Shown: positions 53,601 to 64,000 of the stretch, piece after piece
Numbering within the stretch: the stretch's first letter is position 1
Layout: the number at the start of each line of letters is the position of its first letter
The notes under the pieces: model-generated
Databases searched by the model: none
What the model saw: only the letters and a program-made list of their open reading frames with translations
Told to the model about the DNA's origin: nothing
NCBI RefSeq assembly: GCF_040115645.1
Contig: NC_089552.1
Location: 1,116,001 to 1,180,000 of the forward strand
Length of the DNA: 64,000 nt
Reading direction: 5' to 3'
Source: Euwallacea fornicatus
Taxonomy: Eukaryota; Arthropoda; Insecta; Coleoptera; Curculionidae
Program-made: the position numbers and the translations under genes

Positions 53601-56600
53601 TGGGACGTGGCCTTCAGAGAGCTTTCTACTGATTTTGCATCTGAGCTCGCCATAGAAATTGTTGTCTGTGGAGTTGATTCACCTCTAATATGCAAATTTT
53701 GGTGATGCGGCAGTTGAGAGGGGGTGATTATAGGAGGGTGGTGAGAGTTTTGATATTGGTGGGATGGAGGTTTGCTTATGCAGAGCTTCTAAAAAACAAA
53801 CAAACAAACAATAAACAATATCAATTTCGCATAATTTAGTTGTTTAAAAACGTCTTATCAGCACAAATCTGAGGCGATGGAAACCTAATTTCCGAGGCAA
53901 ACAATTAAGGACCGCATTCTAAGCCTTATAAAAGCCTTGTTTGTTTACCCCAGAATCATATTTATTAAAGGAGCGTTTAAAGAAAATCATACCTCAGCCT
54001 TCTCATGGCTCTCTTCTTTATCTCCGTTCCTCTCCTTGGGCATGTAACATGGCACGTTTCCAGAATTGTTATTCTTCTGAATCTTACTGAGTGACACACC
54101 CTTACTGAGCTGATTTAAGTAGTTCGGGCTCCTGTTTATTATTATAGGCTTTGATGGGCTGTTTTCTGTAATATTTTTTTGGGCAGCCGTTACTAGGCTA
54201 GCAGTCAAGTTATGCACTTTGTCGCCAATTTCTATATGTCGACATTCACCATTTCGGTTCATTTTTGATGAATGCTTCTTTAAAGGATGGTTGTTCGATA
54301 GACTCATAATACCAATAGAATGGTTTAAGATGGTCGGCTTAGGCAGCTTTGTGGGCAATTCAGAGGCAAACTTTTCACTCTCTTCCATTTTCCGTTTTAA
54401 AGAATTGTTTTGCTTTAATATGCTGTTTAGTGGCAGTTCTTTGTTCGCGTCTGTCGGCGTCTTTGGTGGTGGCCTAAGAACAATTTGAAACAGTATTATC
54501 TAGGGTGATTCTAGTTTTAATTGGAAAGTTTAACAGACATTAGTACTTTGAATAAAAAACAGAAATGTTCATATGAATTTGTTTTAAAAGTTCATATATC
54601 TTATATTTATTTCTCGCAACTTTCATAAACTTTATAGCTGCTTACCTATAATCAGTAAAAACTGTAGTTAAAATACACTTACCCTAAATTGCAGCTTTCC
54701 TCCGATTTGGTACTGCACATGCTCTTATTAATAGTACTAAATACGGTGGTAGTACCGCAGGAAGATCGTGATACACCGTTCGCGTTCACATTTAAAGGAA
54801 TCACAGATAACTCACTGTTCAAGTTTAAAGTTTCACTGAGTTCTATGCTCCTGGGTAAAACTGAAGAAGGCTTTGAGGTCACAGACGTTCTGGCCGCGCT
54901 ATTCACTGTTATGGTGAAGAGGGAGCTTAAAGGAGCAGTACTCTGACTTTCCGCAATGGTCACGGATTTCGGTATGGCAGTTGTTGTTATGGTCGGAGTA
55001 TTGGTAGTAGTAGTATCGATTGTGCTAATTGGAACTGGGGGATCTTTCGTGCAAGTATTTTGCTCTGTTGCCTCCGCCACTGTAGGGTTTGATTGCTTTT
55101 CAGTGGAATCTTCCAAAATCTTGCTTTCATTTATCACAATTTCGCTCTTGAACTTGGCGGTGGCGTCTAGTAGCTCCAGGGCATCCTGTATGCCTGTAAT
55201 AGACATCTCTCCGTTTTCGCTAATCCGCAGCTGCACCTCTTTCCAATTGTTGCTGTTAGAAGTTGAGTTTTCTTTCTCCAGGTCCACACCCTCGAGTTTG
55301 GGTTTTTTGGCCCAGCGCTCGTAAATTTTGTACGTCAGATCTAAAGTACCCATCTGGAATTAAAATCACTAAAATACTGATCTTCATTTGGCAATGAGCT
55401 TTATTTACCTTCTTCCATGAATGAATGTAAGCCACATCCATGAGCGACCAGGAAGGAGACAGCACCTCTTGCTTATAAAAGATGTCGACCCTGTGACGAT
55501 CAGTGAGGTCGTATTTGGCGCTAATGAGTTTTTTTAGATGAGCAATTGATACCGCACTCGAGCAGCGTAAGTACCTTCAAACAAAAGCAAAAACGACATT
55601 AAAACTAATTGTTACGCCGCTGGTGAGATTCAACGATGCCAAGGCCACAAACTACTTGTTGATCACTGAGACGCCAGTTCCAATACGGGCTCGTCAAAGC
55701 GATACAAGCAAAGGTTTATAGTCTGATAAGCGTTTCCGCAGGCCTAATTTCCAATTTACACGTGAAGAATCGTTTACATATTTAAAACAGACTCTTTTCA
55801 GGTGAAGAAATAAGATATTTCAGGTGTGGCAGACTGTAAAACAGCAAAAATGACGGACTATCAACAATTAAGCGACAAGGAAAAACTACAATTGATCAAA
55901 GATTCAGTGAAAAGTTATCCGGACTTCCCGGTGCCTGGTGTGGTTTTCAGGTAGGCATCTCTGTTGCATCATTTTACGGTTTAAGTACTTTGATAAATAA
56001 CCCAAATATTGATAACCTTCACCTGACTATTTCTAATCAAATTGCGGGTTGTTAGCGAAAATAGCAGTGGCGGTGCGGGGGTAAGTGTAAATTTAGCGAT
56101 TCCTAAAATTATTCACTTTTAAATGCTTTATAAACTATAGTGACAAAAGGAGTACTGGGCGCACGATGTTATTGATCGTGTGTGCCTAGGGATATTTTTT
56201 ACGTTTAAACAAATAAATAATTAACAATTATGAAACTTATTATTTTCAATACAATAACAAAGGATATTTATTTCTTTATCAGTTACAATAAGAAAACTTA
56301 TATTATTAATGCCCTAAAAAAATATAAGGTGAAACAAAACATGAATTTCTTTCATGTAAAAATAATTCAAGCAGTGTTCTTTTGAATCAGCGTAAACAAA
56401 TTAAAAAATTAAAATTAATATCTCATGTAAGCCCCTCTATAACTCAGTCCTGTATGGAACCCACTGGACATACTTAAAATTAAATAATCCAAAAAATCCT
56501 GCCTTATCGCCTATTTTGAATTCATCAGGATACACATCAACAATAAAATATGATAATATTGTGATCTGCAAAAAATGTTTATATAAAAAATTGTTTTGGC

Positions 56601-58583
56601 TTGAAACTATTTTATTTAATATTTTGAGCAAAAAATTATTATTTTTCATTTTAAGAAAATACCTAATATCCCTAGACATTTGCAATGTGTGTGTTTATGA
56701 AAATAGAAGGCCCATAAAATTTTTATTTCCACTGTTATTATCACGCACAATATTTATATAAAAAAGGTCCAGCAGCATTACCTCGGAATATTTTCAGTTT
56801 CGACGCTGACTCCTTCACAAGTTCATTACATAATTAAATATTTTTATTGATTTGTACTTTAGTAATGCTTGTAGTGATGGGATTGATATCCATCAGCTGG
56901 TTTTTAATCAATCGAATTAGTGGCTATCATCGGGATCAATTCGATCAGTTAAAAATCTGGATATGCAATTAGTGTATCTTGATTTCTTGTAAACCTTAAC
57001 CAAGTTTGGAGCATATACAACAAGACTTTCATATACTTTTAAAAAATGAGAGTTGGTATAATATTCAATTGATACTAGAAATAAAACCCTAATTTTTTTT
57101 AGTTATCTTGTAGGGGACAGTTCATGGACCTTAATGAATATCCTTAGCTTTTTTCTTTATTATATTTCTCACATAAGATACATTTCTAACATTCACTTTT
57201 CCTAAATAAGACTAAATGCCAAGCAGAGCCTTTCTTCAATATCTTAAAACTCTGATAACCCATTTGTATCATGTTATAAAACGCCATGAAAATAATTTCA
57301 GTTTAACTAAAATCAAAGTTCTATTTCAGAGACTTGTTCAGTGTGTTAGAAAATCCTCCAATCTTTGCATTATTGAAAGAACTCCTAATCAAGCAAGCGA
57401 AACAAATCCAACCTCCAATTCAAAGTGTGGTGGGACTAGATGCCAGAGGATTTTTATTTGGCCCTTTAATTTCCTTAGATTTGCAAGTCCCCTTTGTACC
57501 AATAAGAAAAAAAGGAAAATTGGCAGGAAAAGTCCATAGTCACAAATATTCCTTGGAATATGGAGAAGTATTTTAGATTTTTGATTTCTTTAACTAAATT
57601 GTTTAAAATTCAATATTTTTAGGACACTGTGGAGATTAAGGAAGATGCCATAAAATCGGGTCAAAGAGTTCTGATTGTGGATGACTTATTGGCTACTGGA
57701 GGTACACTAAATGCAGCCTGTAATTTAGTATCTCAAGTTGGAGGTGTGGTGGTTAAATGTTTAGTTGTTATCGAACTGGTAGACTTAAAAGGAAGAGACA
57801 AACTACCTGTAGAAGTTTTACCTTTAACACAATTTTAATACAGGCACATTCTTTACCAATAATTAACCTCATCAAATGGAAATTTTTATACTTGCAAAAA
57901 CGTGCCGTGATCTAGTAAATAGTATTTCCTGTTTAGAGTAATTCATTATCACTAATTTTAATCAACAAACAAGAATTTTGTACCTCAATAATTAATAAAT
58001 AATAATTGTGATTTCATCTTTAACTTACCTTGGTGTTGCAGTGCAGGCATAATAATTCAAGGTGAGATTAATAGATTCCTCAGGGGTCAATATAAACTCA
58101 TAGAGAGCAGCCACATTTTCTTCACATATTGATGGTTTTGTAGAAGGATTTGACTCATAAAACAATTTCCTTCTTTTAGACTCATCTTGAAAAACACAGA
58201 CTTACACCCAAAACTCAAACCTCATTGTACAACTTACTATGATACAATCTTGGAACCACCTTGTAAACAAGGTCCTGTATAGTTTTGTCTTGCCGAATGT
58301 TGAGCAATGGTTTTGTTTTGTGTACTTGCACATCGCAAATGGGACAGTATTTGTTTGACTCCAAATATTTCACAATGCAGCTTCGACAAACTGTTACAAG
58401 ATTAGTTATTCAAATTTTCATTCAGCCAGGATACTTACAAGTATGTAAACATTCGATTATAGTGGTGGCATCCACAAAATAGCCCTTGCACAGTTTACAA
58501 GTGATGCAACTATTTAGCTTGCTCAAGGACCTCTTTGCAGCCGTGTCCTTGTGCATCATAGTCTTAGGGCTGTGTTTGTCCAT
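50654..58583 (-). CDS. Psc: Posterior sex combs / Su(z)2-type Polycomb group RING protein
   Basis: Eleven minus-strand exons: 58583-58439, 58390-58238, 58185-58029, 55574-55409, 55353-54683, 54473-53993, 53788-53136, 53079-52919, 52300-52012, 51916-51351, 51165-50654. They give 1317 residues with all phases consistent. A C3HC4 RING finger lies at 29-67 (C29, C32, C45, H47, C50, C53, C64, C67), as in PCGF proteins. The RAWUL ubiquitin-like domain follows at about 150-245 (CSSAVSIAHLKKLISAKYDL, WSLMDVAYIHSWKK). Then about 1000 disordered residues contain the Psc/Su(z)2 motif YKTLRDPPKSWN and a long acidic C-terminus. The protein is a PRC1 core subunit partnering the RING1 ligase and compacting chromatin. 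The long tail favours Psc over BMI1-size PCGFs; Psc versus Su(z)2 orthology is not decided. Confidence 0.93.
55575..58028 (-). other. intron 3 of Psc, hosting APRT on the other strand
   Basis: This 2.45-kb intron splits the RING half from the RAWUL half of the protein. All other introns of the gene are under 620 nt. It contains the complete APRT gene in antiparallel orientation. Confidence 0.85.
55850..57838 (+). CDS. Aprt: adenine phosphoribosyltransferase (nested in Psc intron 3)
   Basis: Exons 55850-55950, 57330-57567 and 57623-57838 give 184 residues, the normal APRT length (about 180). The family starts are visible: KDSVKSYPDFPVPGVVFRD, then GLDARGFLFGP. The PRPP-binding loop VLIVDDLLATGGT is at 129-141, with both catalytic acidic residues. 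The enzyme converts adenine plus PRPP to AMP in the cytosol (purine salvage). It lies entirely within Psc intron 3 on the opposite strand. Its own first intron of 1.38 kb is very AT-rich (56200-56770) and may contain an insertion. Confidence 0.95.
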
Positions 58584-59736
58584 TTACATGTCTATCAATG
58601 CTCCTCAAAGTGTGTTTTCCTTTCCATAAGTAGGTCTCCATGTGTCCATATTGTTTACCTTGTGCTGTTTGGATGTTCTGCTTAAGGGGACCATAGCTGA
58701 GGTTGAAGGTGAGTTCGTGTATGTTGTTTTATAAGGACTTTAAGTAGTTTAAAGGTTTTTTTAAGCGATATTTACTAGTGTTTTTGTTTGACACGAATCT
58801 GGCGACTGTTCGTGACAGCTATGTTATAATGCAAAAATGGCGTCCTCTGGGAATAACGTTTTAATTGCGAGCACGTCGATAATTTCTTACCGTTACAATT
58901 TCCCGTAAAAGCAGACGAGTTTCGGATTCTTATTAGCAAACAAACGTACACGGAACGGATTTAGAAAATGTTTATTTTTCGAGAAAAAATACACCACAAT
59001 CAAACGCATTAATTTTCGCCATTTTATAAACCAGCTACCGACAAAAAATTGACAACTTTGACGTGATGATGACGTACGGATTAGCGGTAATTCGTTAACA
59101 CCAAACATGAACACAGGCCATTACCGTCCACCACTTTACTATGAAATGAGAAATTATAATTGTGCATACGAAAAATAACTGTTAGAAGTTCTAACTTATT
59201 TTATTACCGCTTAAAATTCATTTTGCGTTGTTTAAATCGTTCAATCATAATAATCTATTATACTGTAAGAAGATAGACGATTGTTCACAAAAAAGTTATA
59301 TGACAAAAATCATAAGTTGTTATGTAGATAAAGTAGATGAAAACTCATTTCAGTATATTAAATTGCAGATTTGCTGGATATTGGTTATAACTGTAGACTA
59401 CCTACCATATATAATATTCTCCCAATGCGGTGAAGCGGTAAATAGCCCAGTAATATAAATCAAGATATCAAAGTCTTTTAAATTTTATATATGAAAAGTT
59501 TTGAGATTGTATATCTGGCTGCCTGTCTTGAACTCAACTGTTATACAGTCGATTGAATTTTAACCTTAATTTTTGTGAAAACCTACAAACCAAATCAAAC
59601 AAATTTCTCAAAATTTTAACTCATTAACACTTATTGCCAAGTGACATTACTTAATAACAGATTAAATTAAATGCAAATTAACACTTAATTTTGTTAAGCG
59701 ATGCAAATCGCACCCTGAGTTACTTTAAATCGAGTA
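58584..59736. other. divergent promoter region Psc / uncharacterised gene
   Basis: 1.15 kb between two divergent starts. It should contain the Psc 5' UTR and promoter. No other gene was recognised, and the frames at 58893-59114 and 59228-59458 look random. Confidence 0.35.
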
Positions 59737-60572
59737 ATGAGCACCATCCTGTGGATCCTCTGCAGCCCTAAATGCTACAAATACGACAAATTAGAGCTCC
59801 GAAAGGATTATGTATATCACATGGAGCCCCGAAACTTTGTTTTTGATAAACGCCACAAAAAGGTTTTGGAACTTGACTGTGTTTTTGTGCATTATTTCAT
59901 CCAAGAGCTGAATTTAAGTCAGTTTTATCGAACCTGTGTTATTTGGAATGTACACAATTGGAGAGGGCCAGATGTTTTGCTCTTAGTACCTACCAAACGA
60001 GATTTAATAGATTATAATTGGTAAGTTTGTCTTTTACAGTAGTTACCTATACATTATATTTCACAAAACAATGAATTTGGAATACGGAACTTGAGAAATT
60101 TTGGTTACGGAACATATTAAAATTAGGAATGAAAGGATGTATGAATTGGCCAGAGAAAGGTGTGAAATTGACCATGCCTTCAGTTGGTTGTCTACTCTGG
60201 GGGGAGCCTTCTCAGCTCTTGGAGATTATTTTGCAAAATGTGCAGATACTGCTGGAAAAATTTCCTTTCATCAATTAAAATTGGCATTTAGGATAGGTAT
60301 TCTATGAGCCCTATTATCAAAACTTTTAATATTTGCATGCTAATTTTACAGGAGATCCCAACATGCAGGCCAGGTGCAGATTATATTTAGCTTTAAGTTT
60401 AATTCAAAAAAAGAGATTTGCCCTTTCTGCTAAGATAATTAGAAAGCAGTTCCAGATCGCCAAATGTCAAATAGTAGTGGATGAGAGGTTGGTCAAAATG
60501 TGCAAAGGTATTTGGGCGAAATTGCAGTATGAACACAGTTTGTATATGAATAGAAAGAAAATAAAGAGGTAA
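59737..60572 (+). CDS. conserved uncharacterised protein, 224 aa
   Basis: Exons 59737-60020, 60127-60296 and 60352-60572 join in phase to give 224 residues. The sequence has the look of a conserved intracellular protein: RNFVFDKRHKKVLELDCVF, LARERCEIDHAFSW, WLSTLGGAFSALGDYFAKC, and a C-terminal helical part resembling a TPR (MQARCRLYLALSLIQKKRFAL). No signal peptide or clear membrane helix is present. I have an uncertain recollection of an animal family of unknown function annotated as F58A4.6-like (DUF4807), but I cannot confirm it. The exon-2 acceptor was chosen because it alone keeps the frame (TGG at the join). Confidence 0.72.
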
Positions 60573-60599
60573 TAATAGAGCAAAAAGTTTTTTTTTTTG

Positions 60600-61115
60600 G
60601 ACAAAATACGTTACACGATGGCACCACTTTTGATTAAGAAGGGTTTGGAAACAAAAGAATAACGCTTCTGTCATTAGTGTTAATGGCGTCCCCTGCGTTT
60701 CCCTTCTTTCGCTTAAAAAAATGATCAAATTTCAACAGAAAATGTACATAAAATTTGAAAAAATGTGTGCGAACTCAAAGATGAATTAAGTTCGAACGTA
60801 ATGCGTGTTTGTGCGGGATTGCGTCCGGTTCAAAACGGGTAAAAATTGCGCTTTAAAATTCGATTTCATTTACCAATACCGGGGATATCTCTCGTTTACC
60901 TTCGAGTTTTCGAAATCGCACGATAACAGAGTAGCATTCTCAGATGAAGTTCAAATTGAATAAAATAGTTTTCAGCGATTGAAAAGAAAGAGGTCATAGG
61001 CGGACGTGAGGCCAGGCAGTGCAGTGCACGTTACGGCGAAAATAAACAGGAACGGACCTTCCTCTTTTAAATAGCCGATGGATAATCATTCCAAATGGTT
61101 TGGGGTGAGTGATTT
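60600..61115 (+). repeat. dispersed module, copy B (5'-UTR/first-exon-like)
   Basis: Equal-length, same-orientation homologue of 4930-5445. The start-like region reads CCGATGGATAATCATTCCAAATGG, encoding M-D-N-H-S-K-W-F-G, and is followed by GTGAGTG, a good splice donor. The first six residues agree with copy A through a synonymous change (CAC/CAT). Upstream parts have drifted with many substitutions and few indels. It may be the first exon of a gene that continues to the right of the window. Confidence 0.6.
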
Positions 61116-61598
61116 TGTTAGCGTATAGTTTTTGCTAGCTGGAACAGAACCTATGGCTCCATACAGGACAATTAATTGTAATAGTTTTTAATAATTAAAG
61201 TAAGTCAAAAATAAATAAGCAAATGTAACGCAAACTGGCAAAAAATATTCCGAATCGTAATTCTTATATATTTTCAAATAATAATTCTTATATATCTTAT
61301 TATACATAAAACGTTTTACTTTTAAACTATAATATAATACCTATAGTATAAAGTAACTTCCAGGATTTGCCTAAATTTACACCACTAGAGAGATACAGCT
61401 AAATTTATCTATTAAGTTTACAATGTATGCAAAACAGGCAAAAGAGACAGAAGTAAATCAAACCCATTTGAAATTGCATAGGCCCGTAGCATTTAAATTT
61501 TCTCTTTTATTATGTTTATTAACAAGTACTACCACACTGGTACAAGAAAGAGAAAAATTATCCGGAACAAATAAACGCTTTATTTATTATTGAGGCAA
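61116..61598. other. AT-rich spacer
   Basis: Sequence between the first-exon-like module and the small minus-strand gene. TTTATT near 61579 is the AATAAA of that gene on the minus strand. No other feature is seen. Confidence 0.35.
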
Positions 61599-62050
61599 TT
61601 AAGACTTCCCTGCCTTGGTGTCCGTTGTAGGACCTCCTTGAACTGACTGTGTTTCTGCGGGTGCAGGCGGGGAATATCCCCGAGGCGGCTGGTCTCCAGA
61701 TTTTTCGTCTGGCATAAATTTCACTGCAAAAGAAGCACATTTGCAATTTACGAGAAAGTTCGAGAAACACCTCTTCCCTATGAGATTAAAGGGTATCCAA
61801 TATGTCTTCACAAGTGTTAGCTGTCTGTCTTTCTGTGTTTCAATTACCCGTTTTGTATGGTATATGCGAGTAGATGATGGTGAAAATACAGTAAATGTCA
61901 TAAGAGAGCGAGCATAAAAATGTGTTATCAAAAGGGTTTTGGAACGCACCACACCGAATGCTGGAGCGGTGACTTCCATCGACCTTAATAAGTATGTCAT
62001 GCTGAAACGTAGTAAAATATTGTCAAGTTTATTAGTGTGGCAATTTTACC
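61599..62050 (-). CDS. 3' part of a small unknown gene
   Basis: Minus-strand exons 62050 (open upstream)-, 62001-61955 and 61723-61599 keep frame across consensus sites. They encode a stretch with LLRSMEVTAPAFVKFMPDEK and a Pro-rich polar end, PPRGYSPPAPAETQSVQ. AATAAA follows shortly after the stop. Translation could start at the ATG at 62000 (about 57 residues), with a non-coding exon upstream. Alternatively the upstream exon (VTVRNGRQLDEDPSNAF) is coding and starts in an exon I could not find. If the last intron is retained, the frame stays open for 133 residues. No family was recognised. Confidence 0.4.
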
Positions 62051-64000
62051 TGAATGCATTTGAAGGGTCTTCGTCCAGTTGCCTTCCATTCCGCACAGTT
62101 ACATCAAAGTAAATGACACGTAGTTTTTATGTATATGATATATTTATACATTGTTATTGACTAAAGACACATAAGAACAAATATCTTGCTTCGTGAACTA
62201 ATGGATAGAAAATTTTATTTTTATATAACTATAATATACAAAATGCTTACATGGCTGCAAAAGAGCTCACGTTTTTTTTTTAATGTAACGTAGTTCTTAA
62301 AGCGCATTTTCTACAGCCGTGTATTGCCCTCTTAAAAAAAGACTTAATAACAAAAGTATCTTTTTATGTATCTATTATAACATCTAAAGTTTTGAATCTA
62401 TGAGAAGGATGTACGAGTGTGACCTATCAACCGCCCTTCGATGTATTAAAGGAAAGCTGCGTTAGGATGTCAGAAGAAAGGAATTGAGTATATCAGCTTA
62501 TTTACGTATACCTACTATAGGCTTTCATGTCGCTATTAAAGCACATTCAAGAATTCCTTTTATTCGTATGAGAGTCAACATCGCTATGGATTCGCAACTA
62601 AAAGTTAACTTTGTAATATTAATAAAGGTGCTCGTATTGTATGTATTATTGTTAAAGTGTATGTTACACAGTTATTTTTTAATAGTTATCTCGAAAGTAA
62701 TTAAAAATCCTAATAAAATACCTTTCTAATTTCTATTCCTATAGTCTTCAGACCGTCAAGCATACTAGCATTATACAGGGTACAGATAAAAGCTATTAAT
62801 CAGGTTGATAATATCGCACAACTCTCAAATGTACGACACACACGAATTGGTATTATTACATATCCAAAACTGCCTGCTTCTATCATATTTTTTACAATGG
62901 TTCAATGTTAGTTAACAATGACTTAATTTAAACTATGTAATTTGGATATTTTGGTTTACACATTCACCTTCGATGTTGATTCTTAAACTGACGATGGAAA
63001 ACTCCCGCACCTATTGAATCGAGTTGTAGACCAAAATACACCTTTCTGATCTATGATTTTACATTGCTATTGTTTTATATCCGTAATTCTGAGATGACAC
63101 ACGGTGTGTATGTGCCCGTTTACATTTATATAATGCCGACAGTTCGTTTTTTTGCCAATTCAAACTGCAAAAGAAAAACCGAAAGTTTTAATTTCCTAAT
63201 TTCGAGATTTGGTACACAACACCATGCTCATGCCCCACTAAAATGCACTTTGGAATGGGAAGTTCTGAATGAAATATACAGAAAATTTATGGAGATAGTA
63301 CGATGTACATATGTACAATTTTAGACACGGGTTTCAATGGCCGCATGGTCGAGGAGCTTAGGTACGATAATACTGTTTTCCATGGCCATGCAAACTGGGA
63401 CAACGTCAGTCATATTTTGTCATAATCGAAAACGTCGTTTTTGTCACGAGAGAGACAACATCCGACGTTAAATTTCATCTCGAAGAGATGAATGGTGATG
63501 CCAGAACGTAGCCTGCCATTGATGGGGGGTTATAATTGGAAGTAGCCTTAAAAATTCGAATTCAAGGACAATAGGTGAATCACGACACGAAGCAGAACGA
63601 AATACGACAAAACTCAATGTTTTATACCCGATCTCCGTCTGCTGGATTGGCGTGTACTATTTAGCAAGGGAATTGAATATCACCCTGTTTTGTTGGTTTC
63701 GTGTATACTTGACTGCCGCAATAAAATCGGAACTTCTGAGGCACAGCGTGTGCGAGACGGGCTGGCCATGTCAGTAATAATTAAATTGTTTAATAATTAA
63801 ATTATCATCTGTGTCATGCATGGTCACAGAAAAAGTATAACTTTGTACTCGTTGAAAATCATTTTCTGTAATTCAAGAACATTACTAAACTCGACTTCGC
63901 TTCGTTTGCTAAATTGGTTTCTCAATGACAGAAAATGCAATTTTCGGCACTCGTTGAAGAATGTACTACTTCGTCATTAGGCCACTGTCGATCCTTATCA
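62051..64000. other. right end of window, no supported gene
   Basis: AT-rich sequence with a TACAGGGTACAG repeat end near 62774. A repeat-like block from about 63830 to 63970 contains CATTTTCTGT and its inverse ACAGAAAATG, plus ACTCGTTGAA twice. If copy B of the first-exon module is genuine, this is its first intron. No coding exon was recognised. Confidence 0.35.

Overview
The window is a gene-dense stretch of an insect nuclear genome, AT-rich, with many introns of about 50-60 nt and conserved metazoan single-copy genes. Two insect-type fatty acyl-CoA reductases, a large Posterior-sex-combs-type Polycomb protein and dispersed ACAGGGTG-ended repeats fit a holometabolous insect, most likely a beetle. 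The order is inferred; I have no species marker. All gene models were assembled by hand from splice sites, reading phase and family resemblance, and every multi-exon model listed as a gene closes in frame unless stated.

Left third (1-19.5 kb): a lipid cluster, FAR-1 (+), a lysocardiolipin-acyltransferase-like gene (-) and FAR-2 (-), followed by about 6 kb of repeat debris that includes a decayed Tc1-like transposon with recognisable inverted ends, and tRNA-Arg(CCT) on the minus strand.

Middle (20-48.5 kb): housekeeping genes in both orientations: MED31 (+), SLC35F6 (+), PINK1 (-), SPT5 (+), an RMDN3/PTPIP51-like tethering protein (-), a 47-residue Lys/Gly-rich small protein (+), SAMM50 (+), the splicing regulator SFSWAP/su(wa) (-), a small secreted protein (+) and the RNase P/MRP subunit POP4 (+).

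Right (50.6-64 kb): a Posterior sex combs (PCGF) gene (-) whose third intron contains adenine phosphoribosyltransferase on the opposite strand, a conserved uncharacterised gene (+), and the 3' part of a small unknown gene (-). The last 2 kb holds no gene I can support.

Functional themes: transcription and RNA processing (MED31, SPT5, SFSWAP, POP4, Psc) and mitochondria or mitochondrial contacts (PINK1, SAMM50, RMDN3-like, LCLAT1-like). These are independent promoters, not operons. The most unusual structure is a pair of dispersed, equally long (about 516 bp) direct copies at 4930-5445 and 60600-61115. Both end with the same ATGGATAATCA start-like sequence followed within about 20 nt by a consensus 5' splice site. 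They look like a duplicated promoter plus first coding exon.
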